This document shows positions 22,783-31,843 of a stretch of DNA of 39,105 nt, in pieces (the stretch's first letter is position 1; each line of letters opens with the position of its first letter). The notes beneath the pieces were generated by a model. That model searched no databases. It saw only the letters and a program-made list of their open reading frames with translations, and was not told where the DNA came from. Location of the stretch: positions 1-39,105 of the forward strand of contig NC_014316.1 of the NCBI RefSeq assembly GCF_000143085.1, read 5' to 3'. This stretch comes from Nitrosococcus watsonii C-113 (lineage in GTDB: Bacteria > Pseudomonadota > Gammaproteobacteria > Nitrosococcales > Nitrosococcaceae). The position numbers were made by a program, and so were the translations under genes.

Positions 22783-23864
22783 TGATTACCGAGCTTACTC
22801 CGCAAGACGTGGTTACTTACTGCCGGAATGTTGTTGGCGCGAACGTTGAGAGGGGCGGGATTGACGATATATTATTGGTTGGATTATTACGGCGAAGCGC
22901 GGGAATAATCTGCCCTTGTTCACGTGTTGCTCTTCGAGCGTCTGTAACAGAAAGCCTATCCTATTTACATTCTGATGACGATGATCTATCTGGTCGCCTC
23001 GATAATCTAATCGAGGTTCTGATTGTAACCGGCGATTTATTGGAATTGTCTGATGTTGTGGTGGATGATCCAGATGTCAAGGAAACATGGGTTTTTGCTG
23101 CACCGCCTTCATTTGTGGTTCGTCAAAATGGAATCGCATTCTTAGCAGGTATTGTCCCAGACCAGGATAGCTTCCTATCTTCTGATCTAGATAGCCGAAT
23201 CGTGTATTCGAGTAGTGCGCGTTTCATTGAGCCTAAACCCGGTGAAAACCTAGAAGAAGAATTGAAAGCTGAGGGAATTCACCAAATAGAAGAAGCGACC
23301 TGGCTTAGGTCTCCGAGAAGCCAACCCCCAAAGCATTTGATTGATCGGTATAAACAACAATTGGCTTTAGAGTCGATTTGTGGGCCAGTCAATGGACTTA
23401 AAATTCTCGATTCATCTATCAAATCTACATATTACAAAGGCCGCTGGGTTGAACTCCTAAATCAAACAGGTGCATTTATAGCCAGAAGACCTCAAGAATT
23501 TGGTGCTCCTTTATGGTGCTTTGTTGAAGTTGCTGGGGGGCAACTGCAACGAGTGATAGACCTCCCTCCTCAAAACTATCGTTGGCGGGGGTGCGATGCT
23601 GCATGGCACTTACAGATGGCAATAGACAGTTACCAAAGGATGCCACAACGATATAGGTTGAGCCGCATTGAAGAATCGGTTCGTTTTGACTTTTTTTCAC
23701 CACTACCACTGTGGGCGCAACGAAGGCTAATGGTGGTTGGTCGAGAGGTTCCTCGGGAAGGCAGTCTCCTCTCATACGAGATTCCTGCGTCAGAAGCTGA
23801 TGAAGAGGAGGGGTTTTTACAACAAAACCTGTGGCTGGAGCCCGTTGAAAAAGAAAATCGTTAG
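22782..23864 (+). CDS. Druantia-operon protein in the DruD position
   Basis: A 360-aa protein that starts at the ATG sharing its A with the upstream TGA. An upstream in-frame GTG at 22773 is possible but less likely. I recognise no catalytic motif. The N-terminal third is acidic (DDDDLSGRLDNLIEVLIVTG). Later come YYKGRWVELLNQTGAFIARR and DAAWHLQMAIDSYQRMPQRY, and the acidic end SEADEEEGF. It is the third gene of the operon and precedes the helicase by 11 bases. Type I systems have a gene of similar position and size (DruD), so I infer that role. Third positions are AT-rich throughout, like the flanking gene ends, which sets it apart from druA. Confidence 0.6.
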   Translation: MITELTPQDVVTYCRNVVGANVERGGIDDILLVGLLRRSAGIICPCSRVALRASVTESLSYLHSDDDDLSGRLDNLIEVLIVTGDLLELSDVVVDDPDVKETWVFAAPPSFVVRQNGIAFLAGIVPDQDSFLSSDLDSRIVYSSSARFIEPKPGENLEEELKAEGIHQIEEATWLRSPRSQPPKHLIDRYKQQLALESICGPVNGLKILDSSIKSTYYKGRWVELLNQTGAFIARRPQEFGAPLWCFVEVAGGQLQRVIDLPPQNYRWRGCDAAWHLQMAIDSYQRMPQRYRLSRIEESVRFDFFSPLPLWAQRRLMVVGREVPREGSLLSYEIPASEADEEEGFLQQNLWLEPVEKENR

Positions 23865-23875
23865 AGGACCAGATA

Positions 23876-26800
23876 GTGCAAACAATTAAAGAAACTATAG
23901 AGAATTTACACGGATCTCTGCGCGACTACATCGAAGCGACCTACCATATCAGCGCACCATCTTTAATTTCGCAGCGGAAAGTCCTTCTCGATACTGATGG
24001 TGTAATACATCGTACTCCTTATCTTGAATCAACGCCGAAGTACCAAACGGGCAACGCATTCGCATCTATTGATGGTTTGCCGTCAGCTGCTCAGAAACTT
24101 TTCTTGCGATTAAGTGCTCCCGAAGGCGATCTTCCACGACTGATCTATGACCCGCCTTATAAGCATCAAGCCGAGTCCTTGCAATATAGTCTTATTGATA
24201 GGAAAAACCTAGTTATCATGACTGGAACAGGCTCGGGAAAGACCGAATCCTTCCTGCTGCCGATTCTTGGCAAGTTCGCGATGGAGGCGAAGACCCGTCC
24301 GGCAGTCTTCACGGAACAGCCTGCCATGCGCGCGCTCGTCATGTATCCCATGAACGCGCTCGTGAACGACCAACTCGGCCGCCTGCGGGCGTTGCTCGGC
24401 GATCCGCGGCTTGTCCAGATGTTCAAAGAATGGTGCGGCCGCCCACCGCGATTTGCACGCTACACAAGCAGAACGCCCTATGCCGGGGTTCGCACGAGCA
24501 AGAAGGATTCTGCTCGGTTGCAGTCCTTTGACAGCTTCTATGTCGATGTTCTCCGCCGTGTGGAAAGCGACGACCCGGAAGAGAAAGAACAGGCTGTAAA
24601 ACTCTTGGATGCGCTCAAAGAGCGCGGAAAATGGCCCGCCAAACCTGACCTTAAGGCGTGGTTCGGAGAAAAAGGCAGCGCTTGGCAGGACCGGAAGACC
24701 GGCGAGTTTGTCAGGGCAGTGACCCTGCCGGATGACTCCGAATTGTTGACACGTCATGAAGTCCAACTCGCGCCGCCGGACTTGCTTGTCACCAACTATT
24801 CCATGCTCGAATACATGCTCATGCGCCCGATTGAGCGGCCCATCTTCGACAGGACGCGGGAGTGGCTGGCGAAGAACCCCGACGAGAGCTTTCTTGTCGT
24901 GCTTGATGAAGCGCACTTGTATCGCGGCGCAGCCGGTGCGGAAATCGGCCTCCTGCTTAGGAGACTGCGCGACAGGCTCGGAGTTCCCGAAGAACGGTTT
25001 AGGGTAATCTGCGCCACAGCAAGTTTCAAAGATGCTGCGTACGCCCCGGAATTTGGCGCGCAACTCTCCGGTATCACACCCGATACATTCGTACCCATCG
25101 AAGGCACTCTCGACCTGAAAGAGGAGGTAGGGGTCGGGACGAATCGCGATGCCGAGGTGCTGTCCGGCATCGATCTGCGCACATTTTACGAGGTAAACAC
25201 TGACAAAGCTCGTATGGCGACGATAAAGTCCTTGCTTGATTATAGGGGCGTCACTGGTGCCGAGACCACCGAGAGCGCGCTTTTCGATGCCCTTGGCTCG
25301 CTCGGCCCAATGGGCGCGCTCATCAATGCGACAATGAAGGAAGCCCGGCCGATCGCCGAACTCGGCAGCTTCCTGTTCGCAGACGACGTGCCGGCACACA
25401 TGGTGGATAAAGCCGTCACCGTACTGATGACACTAGGCAGTGTTGCAAGGCCAGAACCGAAATTGCCGGGGCTTTTGCCCTGTCGTGTTCATAACTTCTT
25501 CCGCGGTCTTCCGGGACTCTGGGTTTGCATGGACCCGGAATGCAGCGAACTCGCCGAGGACCAGCGCAGCAGCATCTGCGGAAAAATGTATTCGCAGCCG
25601 ATGGACGAATGTAGCTGTGGCGCTCGGGTACTGGAACTGTTTACCTGCCGAAATTGCGGCACGGCCTATGCCCGTGCCTATACAGATGACGTCGATACGC
25701 CGCGCGCTCTTTGGCCAGAGCCCGGCGAGCAGTTGCGGATGGCAAGCGGCGAGACCAATCCGCTCTTAGCGCTCGACCTCTTGCTTGAGCAACCGGCACA
25801 CGATGATGCGGCAGAACCTGCGGACTACGATCTGGAAACAGGCCAACTAAACCCGGCCACGACCGGCCCTCGTACGCGAACGGTCTATATCAGGCAGGAG
25901 CGTCTTGCCAACGCTGCCGACGATAAAAACGATAACGATCCCAGCTTCGAGTCACGCGGCCAATTCAAGCCGTGCGCGGTGTGCGGTAAGATGGCGCGTT
26001 CCGGTCGAAGCTACGTCCAGGACCATCAAACAAAAGGCGACCAGCCGTTCCAGGCGCTCCTCGCACGCCAAATCCAGATTCAGCCCCCCGGACCGCAAGA
26101 AGCGACGCGCTTTGCACCGTTACGCGGCCGCAAGGTACTCGCGTTTTCCGATTCCCGGCAGGTAGCAGCGCGACTGGCACCGAATATTCAAATGTATTCA
26201 GAGAGAGATTCCCTTCGGCCACTTATCATTAGTGGGTTCGCATGGCTTCAAGAGCAGGATGTACTGAAAAATCATCTCAGCCTTGACGACTTGTATTTTG
26301 GTGCTTTGATTGCATCAAAGAGGTTAAATGTGCGCTTGCGCCCGGAAATGCACGACCACGAAAGTTTTGATGCAGAAGTAATAGTCGAAAGGGCAATAAA
26401 ATCGGGCGATTTAAATAATCCAATGTCTCTATTAGATCTGTTGCTGGATTTACGTTCCCATCACCCGCCGCATTCTTTGCTCAGTAGTATGCTAACAACA
26501 TTGACTGACAGGTTCTGGGGAATGGAGCCACTAGCGCTCGCGACGCTCAGAGAAAAGAATCGCCGTAGCAGTAAGATTCTTGGTCTTCCGCCGATACCGG
26601 ACATTGCTGAAACCGACAAGACAAAGCTTGCACTTGCTCGCTTTTGGCTCCGTTGCTGGGCCGGTTTCCGCATTGCCCAAATGCCTGATGACTGGGTCGA
26701 TCGACCGACCTCTGAAGGTTTCCGGGCTCAGTCACGAAAACCAAAATCCAAGATTAAGGCAGTGAATTCTGTGATCTCGGATAAATTGGCACGAAAGATC

Positions 26801-29425
26801 TTTTGGGAAAAATGGTCGCCGGAATTACTGGCTTGCTTTACCCGTTCCAAAGCAGGTGGAAATGCGTACCTGAATGGCAGTGAACTATCTCTTGAATTCG
26901 ATGGAGACTGGATGCATTGTCCGAGTTGCAAGTCCGTTCACCGTCCCATTCCCGGAATTGAACGTTGCCTTGACTGTGGCAGTGATGCTGTATCGGCGCT
27001 CGCCCCCGATACCGACCCGGTTTTTCTTGCCCGCAAAGGTTTTTACCGCAAACCCGTCACAGAAGCTCTTGAAGAGCCGCCGCGCGAGCCCATGGCACTT
27101 ATCGCTGCCGAGCACACCGCACAACTCAACGCGCCACAGAATGAGGATGTGTTCTCCAAGGCAGAATTAAATGAACTCCTGTTCCAGGATATCAAGCTGG
27201 CCGGAAACGGGATTGGAAGCCGCCCAACCGCTATTGACATCTTGTCGAGCACGACGACGATGGAAGTCGGTATCGACCTCGGGGCGCTGTCCGGTGTGGC
27301 CCTGAGGAACATGCCGCCCGGGCGCGCAAACTACCAGCAGCGAGCAGGCCGCGCGGGACGCCGCGGCAATACTGTGGCGACGGTGGTGGCGTTTGGCAGC
27401 GCCGACAGCCATGACGAGCATTATTTTACTGAGCCGGACGAAATGATCCGGGGAGATGTGGTTGACCCGAAACTAGCCCTCGATAATCCCGAGATTGTTC
27501 GCCGGCACATCCGGGCGTTCCTGCTGCAAAACTATCACCAGGACCGGTTGCCAGTAGTAGACCCAGACCAGCCGCATGATCTGTTCTCTGTTCTAGGGAG
27601 TGTTGCAGGTTTTAGGCGTACGGACTCGGTTTTGAACCGGGACGACTTTGCCGAATGGCTTGCCAGAAACGAGAATGTTTTGCGTACGCGCATAGCAAAA
27701 TGGATTCCGGCGGAGTTGTTGGAAGAGGACCGCGTGGAGCTAATCAACGGTTTCGTCACTGATTGTCTTAAGGCGGTGGACGAGGCAATTGCCCCCGATC
27801 CCGGAGAAGAAGTCGAGGACGACGAAGAAGATAGCAGGGGTGATGAGGAGGTAGCGGAAGAAGGAGAAGAGCGGCCTCAACAGGGATCGAACCTGGGCAA
27901 GTTACTCGACCGGCTCCTGTATTGTGGGAAACTCCCTCGTTATGCCTTCCCGACCGATGTCGCCACATTCCACGTGTTCGACCGCGATCGCTCTTCCCGG
28001 TTCCGGCACATCATGAAGTTCGCGCCTTCGCAGGGTCTACCGATTGCGCTGTCGCAGTACGCACCGGACAAACAGGTCTGGATATCCGGAAAATGCTATA
28101 CCTCTGGTGCAATTTATTCGGTGATGAAGGATGATCGCTTCCACGCCTGGGAGTCAAAGCGGCTCTACATGGAATGTAGCGATTGTGGCTTCTCCAGGAC
28201 TTTCGACATAGGCGAGGCCACGCGCGACGAAACCAGGAATTGCGATGCCTGTGGCGGCGAGGACACGTTCGGTCCAGCGCGCTACTGGATGCGGCCGCCG
28301 GGATTTGCACACCCGATTAGCGTGGAAGAAGTGACGTCGCCAGACGAAATTCCCGAAACCAGCTATGCCACGCGCGCCAAGCTCACGATGGGTACACCCG
28401 GCGACGATGAGGACTGGACCGAAGCCAATGAGCGTGTTCGGAGCCTGAAGACCCGTCGGCACCTACTGGTTTCGAACACCGGACCACAGCACGAGGGTTA
28501 TACCTATTGCGTCAAGTGCGGCCGAATAGAGGCCAGTAACACGCCGAACCCGATCCTTGCCGCGCCTCACCGCAAGCCATTTCCGGACGATGATGATAAG
28601 CAAATGTGCGACGGGACCAGCCCCACTCGTCATTTAGTTCTTGGAACGGACTTCATTACGGATATCGCCCTGTTTTCGATGCGTGTGGCGGCCCCGCTTA
28701 AACTGAAGCCGGGTCACTATTCGACGGACGTGGCGCTACGCACCGTCAGTGAAGCTCTGGCCAAGGCGGCCTGCCAGTTGCTGGAGATCGAACCGGGCGA
28801 ACTGATGGCGGAGTATCGGCCGGCGCTCACCCCGGCGGGAAAGAATGGGCTAGAGGCTGAGATATTCCTCTATGACACGCTGCCGGGAGGCGCTGGTTTT
28901 GCAAGCCAGTTCGCAACTCGCGGGCTCGAATTATTTCAGCGCGCGTTCTACCTACTGAAGACCTGTCCCGAGGACTGTGATGCATCCTGCTACAGGTGCT
29001 TGCGAAGCTTCAAGAATAAGTTCGAGCATAGGCTGCTCGACCGGCACGTCGGCGTTGAACTTCTGGAATACCTGCTCGCCGGGCAGCATCCCGGCTTCAA
29101 CACACAGCGTCTGAAGAATTCGATCGAACTTCTGCTCAATGACCTCCTGCGTCGCAATGAAGGCGTCGTTACTTTCCATGAAAATGCAGAGATCAAGTAT
29201 GGAGTGGGAAAGACCGCGAAAGCGCCAATCCTTGCTGAATATGAAGGGAAGAAATTTGTCATTGCGCTATCAAGACCGTTGACCGCCGGGCATCCTTCGG
29301 ATCCACTTATTGCGGATTTGCGCGACAGCAGCACCGAGTACCAGGTCATCGTCGAGAATGAGCTTGTCGTCCGCGGCAACCTTCCGACGGCGACACGCAC
29401 GGTCTATCAGCAGATCACCGAGTGA
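23876..29425 (+). CDS. druE: DruE-family DEAH-box helicase with DUF1998 domain
   Basis: An 1849-aa superfamily-2 helicase. The Q-type motif YKHQAESL (95-102) precedes Walker A GTGSGKT (117-123); MYPMNALVNDQLGRLR follows. VVLDEAH (about 341-347) is motif II, ATASF motif III, FSDSRQVAARL motif IV, STTTMEVGIDLGALSG motif V and QQRAGRAGRRG (about 1155-1165) motif VI. Cysteine pairs occur near 540-600, 700, 1020-1045 and 1430-1465. The C-terminal DUF1998 region ends in CPEDCDASCYRCLRSFKNKF, a four-cysteine zinc site. An acidic insert lies near 1303-1335. Such large DUF1998 helicases define DruE. The GTG start follows AGAGGACC. Composition shifts to AT-rich before the Walker A and again at about 26180-26985. 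Confidence 0.85.
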   Translation: MQTIKETIENLHGSLRDYIEATYHISAPSLISQRKVLLDTDGVIHRTPYLESTPKYQTGNAFASIDGLPSAAQKLFLRLSAPEGDLPRLIYDPPYKHQAESLQYSLIDRKNLVIMTGTGSGKTESFLLPILGKFAMEAKTRPAVFTEQPAMRALVMYPMNALVNDQLGRLRALLGDPRLVQMFKEWCGRPPRFARYTSRTPYAGVRTSKKDSARLQSFDSFYVDVLRRVESDDPEEKEQAVKLLDALKERGKWPAKPDLKAWFGEKGSAWQDRKTGEFVRAVTLPDDSELLTRHEVQLAPPDLLVTNYSMLEYMLMRPIERPIFDRTREWLAKNPDESFLVVLDEAHLYRGAAGAEIGLLLRRLRDRLGVPEERFRVICATASFKDAAYAPEFGAQLSGITPDTFVPIEGTLDLKEEVGVGTNRDAEVLSGIDLRTFYEVNTDKARMATIKSLLDYRGVTGAETTESALFDALGSLGPMGALINATMKEARPIAELGSFLFADDVPAHMVDKAVTVLMTLGSVARPEPKLPGLLPCRVHNFFRGLPGLWVCMDPECSELAEDQRSSICGKMYSQPMDECSCGARVLELFTCRNCGTAYARAYTDDVDTPRALWPEPGEQLRMASGETNPLLALDLLLEQPAHDDAAEPADYDLETGQLNPATTGPRTRTVYIRQERLANAADDKNDNDPSFESRGQFKPCAVCGKMARSGRSYVQDHQTKGDQPFQALLARQIQIQPPGPQEATRFAPLRGRKVLAFSDSRQVAARLAPNIQMYSERDSLRPLIISGFAWLQEQDVLKNHLSLDDLYFGALIASKRLNVRLRPEMHDHESFDAEVIVERAIKSGDLNNPMSLLDLLLDLRSHHPPHSLLSSMLTTLTDRFWGMEPLALATLREKNRRSSKILGLPPIPDIAETDKTKLALARFWLRCWAGFRIAQMPDDWVDRPTSEGFRAQSRKPKSKIKAVNSVISDKLARKIFWEKWSPELLACFTRSKAGGNAYLNGSELSLEFDGDWMHCPSCKSVHRPIPGIERCLDCGSDAVSALAPDTDPVFLARKGFYRKPVTEALEEPPREPMALIAAEHTAQLNAPQNEDVFSKAELNELLFQDIKLAGNGIGSRPTAIDILSSTTTMEVGIDLGALSGVALRNMPPGRANYQQRAGRAGRRGNTVATVVAFGSADSHDEHYFTEPDEMIRGDVVDPKLALDNPEIVRRHIRAFLLQNYHQDRLPVVDPDQPHDLFSVLGSVAGFRRTDSVLNRDDFAEWLARNENVLRTRIAKWIPAELLEEDRVELINGFVTDCLKAVDEAIAPDPGEEVEDDEEDSRGDEEVAEEGEERPQQGSNLGKLLDRLLYCGKLPRYAFPTDVATFHVFDRDRSSRFRHIMKFAPSQGLPIALSQYAPDKQVWISGKCYTSGAIYSVMKDDRFHAWESKRLYMECSDCGFSRTFDIGEATRDETRNCDACGGEDTFGPARYWMRPPGFAHPISVEEVTSPDEIPETSYATRAKLTMGTPGDDEDWTEANERVRSLKTRRHLLVSNTGPQHEGYTYCVKCGRIEASNTPNPILAAPHRKPFPDDDDKQMCDGTSPTRHLVLGTDFITDIALFSMRVAAPLKLKPGHYSTDVALRTVSEALAKAACQLLEIEPGELMAEYRPALTPAGKNGLEAEIFLYDTLPGGAGFASQFATRGLELFQRAFYLLKTCPEDCDASCYRCLRSFKNKFEHRLLDRHVGVELLEYLLAGQHPGFNTQRLKNSIELLLNDLLRRNEGVVTFHENAEIKYGVGKTAKAPILAEYEGKKFVIALSRPLTAGHPSDPLIADLRDSSTEYQVIVENELVVRGNLPTATRTVYQQITE

Positions 29426-29743
29426 GGGGCGACATGTATTTACCTTCCGGGAGAGTTGAGTTTCGTTCCCGTCATGAAACGCCTGGCCGAAGCGAGAGAA
29501 GCGGTCTGGTATGATGGGTATTTTTGCAGATCCCCTCGTTTTAGGGTCTATCCCAACAAGGGGTTTTTTGCAGATCCCCTCGAAAAGGTATATTCCAGGA
29601 ATTAAATTAAGTGTGTTCTGGTTCTAGGAAGAAGCTCTACCATTTGTGCTCGTACTCCTCCTGAACGTGCAGGTCCGTAAGGTGAAAGGGCCAGACTATT
29701 CTGAGTACAGAAATACTACCTTAAAATCGGAGTTGTACTTGCA
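29426..29743. other. Intergenic region with an 18-bp direct repeat
   Basis: TTTTTGCAGATCCCCTCG occurs at 29521-29538 and 29565-29582, 44 bp apart. No gene is visible. A repeat just after the Druantia-type operon could be a remnant of the event that brought it in, but no matching copy is seen at the left edge. Confidence 0.7.
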
Positions 29744-30112
29744 ATGCCCAGAGATATTACCCACAAAAAAAGCCATCATAATGCACAGGGGCCACGAGCG
29801 ATGACCGACGATGAGCTTATTAGCGAATTCACTCGCCTAGCGGAAAGAGACGGCAAAACCGTTCTCGAAGTAGGCGTGGTCACATGGGGCGGAGCACATA
29901 GCCATAGCCCGGAACTCAGTTGGAAGGCTTTTCGCCAGTGGTCCAGACCTCCTACAAACGAGCGACTTGTAGCAGCTCAAATGAAGGCGCTTGAAACGTC
30001 GCGGTTTTTCCGTGTCTGTAGGCATTGCAAAGAACGAGTAAACGCCGGTCACATGCTGGATCAAGAGATTTGTCAAAGCTGCGCCGAGAAAGAGTTGGGT
30101 GTCACCTTCTGA
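29744..30112 (+). CDS. Small zinc-ribbon protein
   Basis: A 122-aa protein with a C-terminal zinc ribbon: CRHCKERVNAGHMLDQEICQ followed by SC, two Cys-x-x-Cys pairs 18 residues apart. A helical N-terminal part (DDELISEFTRLAERDGKTV) precedes it. The function is unknown; such modules often bind nucleic acids or proteins. A second start at 29801 (MTDDEL) would remove 19 basic residues and has a similarly poor ribosome site. It stands alone between the Druantia-type operon and the recombinase. Confidence 0.6.
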   Translation: MPRDITHKKSHHNAQGPRAMTDDELISEFTRLAERDGKTVLEVGVVTWGGAHSHSPELSWKAFRQWSRPPTNERLVAAQMKALETSRFFRVCRHCKERVNAGHMLDQEICQSCAEKELGVTF

Positions 30113-30193
30113 TTGAAGTTGGAAAGACTTTCAACCCCATCTAAGATCTAAGCTCTACAACTTACAGCCATCAAGATCACCTCTTCCCATGGG

Positions 30194-31132
30194 CTACAAC
30201 TTCGCCACCACCCCGGCCATCCGCTCCTCGCTCACATGGGTGTAAATCTGGGTGGTGGATAAATCCACGTGCCCCAGCAAGGCTTGGATGTCCACCAGCT
30301 CAGCCCCGGATTCCAATAGCCGCGTGGCGTAAGTATGACGCAGCTTGTGGGGCGTGACGGGCTTGTCGATGCCCGCCCGTTCAATGAGCCGCCGCAAATA
30401 GGCCCGCGCCGCATGGGGTCCAGGCGGTTTTCCCCCCGGGGCTTTGGCGAACACGAAATCGTCCCCTTCCCTGCCCTGTAGCCAAGCCCCGAATACTTGG
30501 CCGAAGGCTTCCGGTAGTGGCACCAGCCGTTCCCGGTTGCCCTTGCCGATGATCCGCACGGATTTAGCGATCCCGTTCATCACCCGCACATCCCGGACTT
30601 TCACGGCCAGAGCTTCGCTGATTCGCAGGCCGCTGTTGAGAATAAGGCCAAACAGGACATCATAGCGACGCCGGACCGCTTTAATATGCTCCTGGGTACG
30701 CCCGAAGATATTCTCGGGTAAATTGTCTATCCGCTGGGTCGCTTCCTGGAGCGCTTGTTGCTCTTCCTTCTCTAGCCAGACGGGGATGCGATAGGGACGC
30801 TTGGGTTTATCAGCGAGATAGATGGGGTCTGATTCCACCAGGGCATTCTTCATGGCCCATTTGTAGAACGAGCCTAGGCAACTGGAGCGGCGGGCCACGA
30901 TGTGCGCCTTGGCGCCCCGCTCCCGCATCTGCCAGGCCACAAACTTCTCGGTGTCTGCATGGGTGGCCTGACACCAGTCCTTGCCCGCCTCTTCTAGCCA
31001 GCGGCCCCAAATTCCCAGGTCCGAGTTGTAGGCATAGCAGGTCCCCTGACTGTACCCCTTGGCGTAATGCAGATGCGCCAGGAAGTCTTTTCGTGCCTGC
31101 CAGAAATCAACGGCTTTTTTCTCCATTGTCAC
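30194..31132 (-). CDS. XerC/D-like tyrosine recombinase
   Basis: A 312-aa tyrosine recombinase. The SAM-like core-binding domain covers residues 8-95, and the catalytic domain follows. Catalytic residues are Arg170 (NSGLRISEAL), Lys197 (IIGKGNRERLVPL), His262 and Arg265 (TPHKLRHTYATRLLE), His288 (LLGHVDLS) and nucleophile Tyr297 (TTQIYTHV). The length and absence of an arm-binding domain are like Xer or small integron-type recombinases, so plasmid dimer resolution is the likely job. The start is GTG at 31132 with GGAGG upstream; ATG at 31126 is also possible. A candidate core site lies at 31349-31376, some 220 bases upstream. Confidence 0.85.
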   Translation of the reverse strand: MTMEKKAVDFWQARKDFLAHLHYAKGYSQGTCYAYNSDLGIWGRWLEEAGKDWCQATHADTEKFVAWQMRERGAKAHIVARRSSCLGSFYKWAMKNALVESDPIYLADKPKRPYRIPVWLEKEEQQALQEATQRIDNLPENIFGRTQEHIKAVRRRYDVLFGLILNSGLRISEALAVKVRDVRVMNGIAKSVRIIGKGNRERLVPLPEAFGQVFGAWLQGREGDDFVFAKAPGGKPPGPHAARAYLRRLIERAGIDKPVTPHKLRHTYATRLLESGAELVDIQALLGHVDLSTTQIYTHVSEERMAGVVAKL

Positions 31133-31348
31133 AATGCCTCCCCGGTTCAGAATCGGGCCGCGTTCTCCATGCGGCTTTTAATCTCCTGTTGCGCTTACAG
31201 TACCATAAGCGCCGGATTTGCGATTTACTGAAATAAGTATTTTAGTGCTTTAGAGTTGAAACCCATTTTCGTAACTATGGGGGTGTCTGGCAAAAAAACG
31301 CCTATATAACAACTAAAAAACACCGATATTCCAACATCTTCAAATCAA

Positions 31349-31376
31349 AGTTACTAAAACCCTAGTTTTAGTGATT
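31349..31376. other. Candidate Xer-type core recombination site
   Basis: Arms AGTTACTAAAA and TTTTAGTGATT flank CCCTAG: 11-6-11 geometry, arms inverse in 9 of 11 positions. This matches the layout of dif- or cer-type cores, and it lies close to the recombinase gene. Binding is inferred. The surrounding 31133-31435 holds no gene. Confidence 0.4.
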
Positions 31377-31422
31377 ATCCATCAAAACCTCGTCCAACAG
31401 GTTTCAAAGTAATGTGATAGGG

Positions 31423-31440
31423 TTCACCTTTTGGGGTGAA
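31423..31440. other. Short hairpin TTCACC-GGTGAA
   Basis: TTCACC (31423-31428) and GGTGAA (31435-31440) flank a 6-base loop, followed by GGGGTTTTCC. It could end a leftward or rightward transcript, but the stem is only six base pairs. Confidence 0.3.
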
Positions 31441-31669
31441 GGGGTTTTCCTTAGTAAATCGGATAACGATTTTACGAGCCGGTCATTCTGTTCCGCGCTT
31501 TCCGCCGAAAGGATTTCATTCTTATAAAGTACAGATCCCTCCATACCGTGGGGTTGTGTTGAGTGCCGACTCGAAAAAACAGAGAGAGGAAAAACCAGCT
31601 AGCAAATTTTCTCTGCCCCAGTTACTACAAGGAACAGGGGTAGCTCGCGATCATTTAGGTAAAGAATAG
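31436..31669 (+). CDS. Doubtful small ORF
   Basis: A 77-codon frame from a GTG start, without a good ribosome site, encoding a basic protein of unremarkable composition (VNRITILRAGHSVPRFPPKG). I see no relatives. It overlaps the short hairpin at 31423. It is the only candidate in this 500-base gap between the recombinase and parB; I list it mainly so the space is accounted for. Confidence 0.2.
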   Translation: MKGFSLVNRITILRAGHSVPRFPPKGFHSYKVQIPPYRGVVLSADSKKQREEKPASKFSLPQLLQGTGVARDHLGKE

Positions 31670-31744
31670 CGTGGGCATAGAATGGTGATCTCCACGCATT
31701 AGAATTTTAAGCTCGGAGAGCAGAATTACCTCTGCTCTATCTTG

Positions 31745-31762
31745 GAGTCGGACGTCCGACTC
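31745..31762. promoter_or_regulatory. parS: 18-bp palindrome, candidate parS downstream of parB
   Basis: GAGTCGGACGTCCGACTC is a perfect palindrome 80 bases past the parB stop. An identical copy lies within parB at 32160-32177. Centromere sites beside parAB are usually such repeats. Confidence 0.6.
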
Positions 31763-31843
31763 TGTGGGAATTGGGTTTTACCAAGAGGCCGTCTGTTGAG
31801 TTCATCCATGCTTAAAAGAAATGAAATTAATCCCAAGGATAGC

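Noticed and set aside
24209-25399. 396-codon frame on the - strand opposite druE
   Set aside because: Shadow of the helicase gene, whose motifs are unambiguous.
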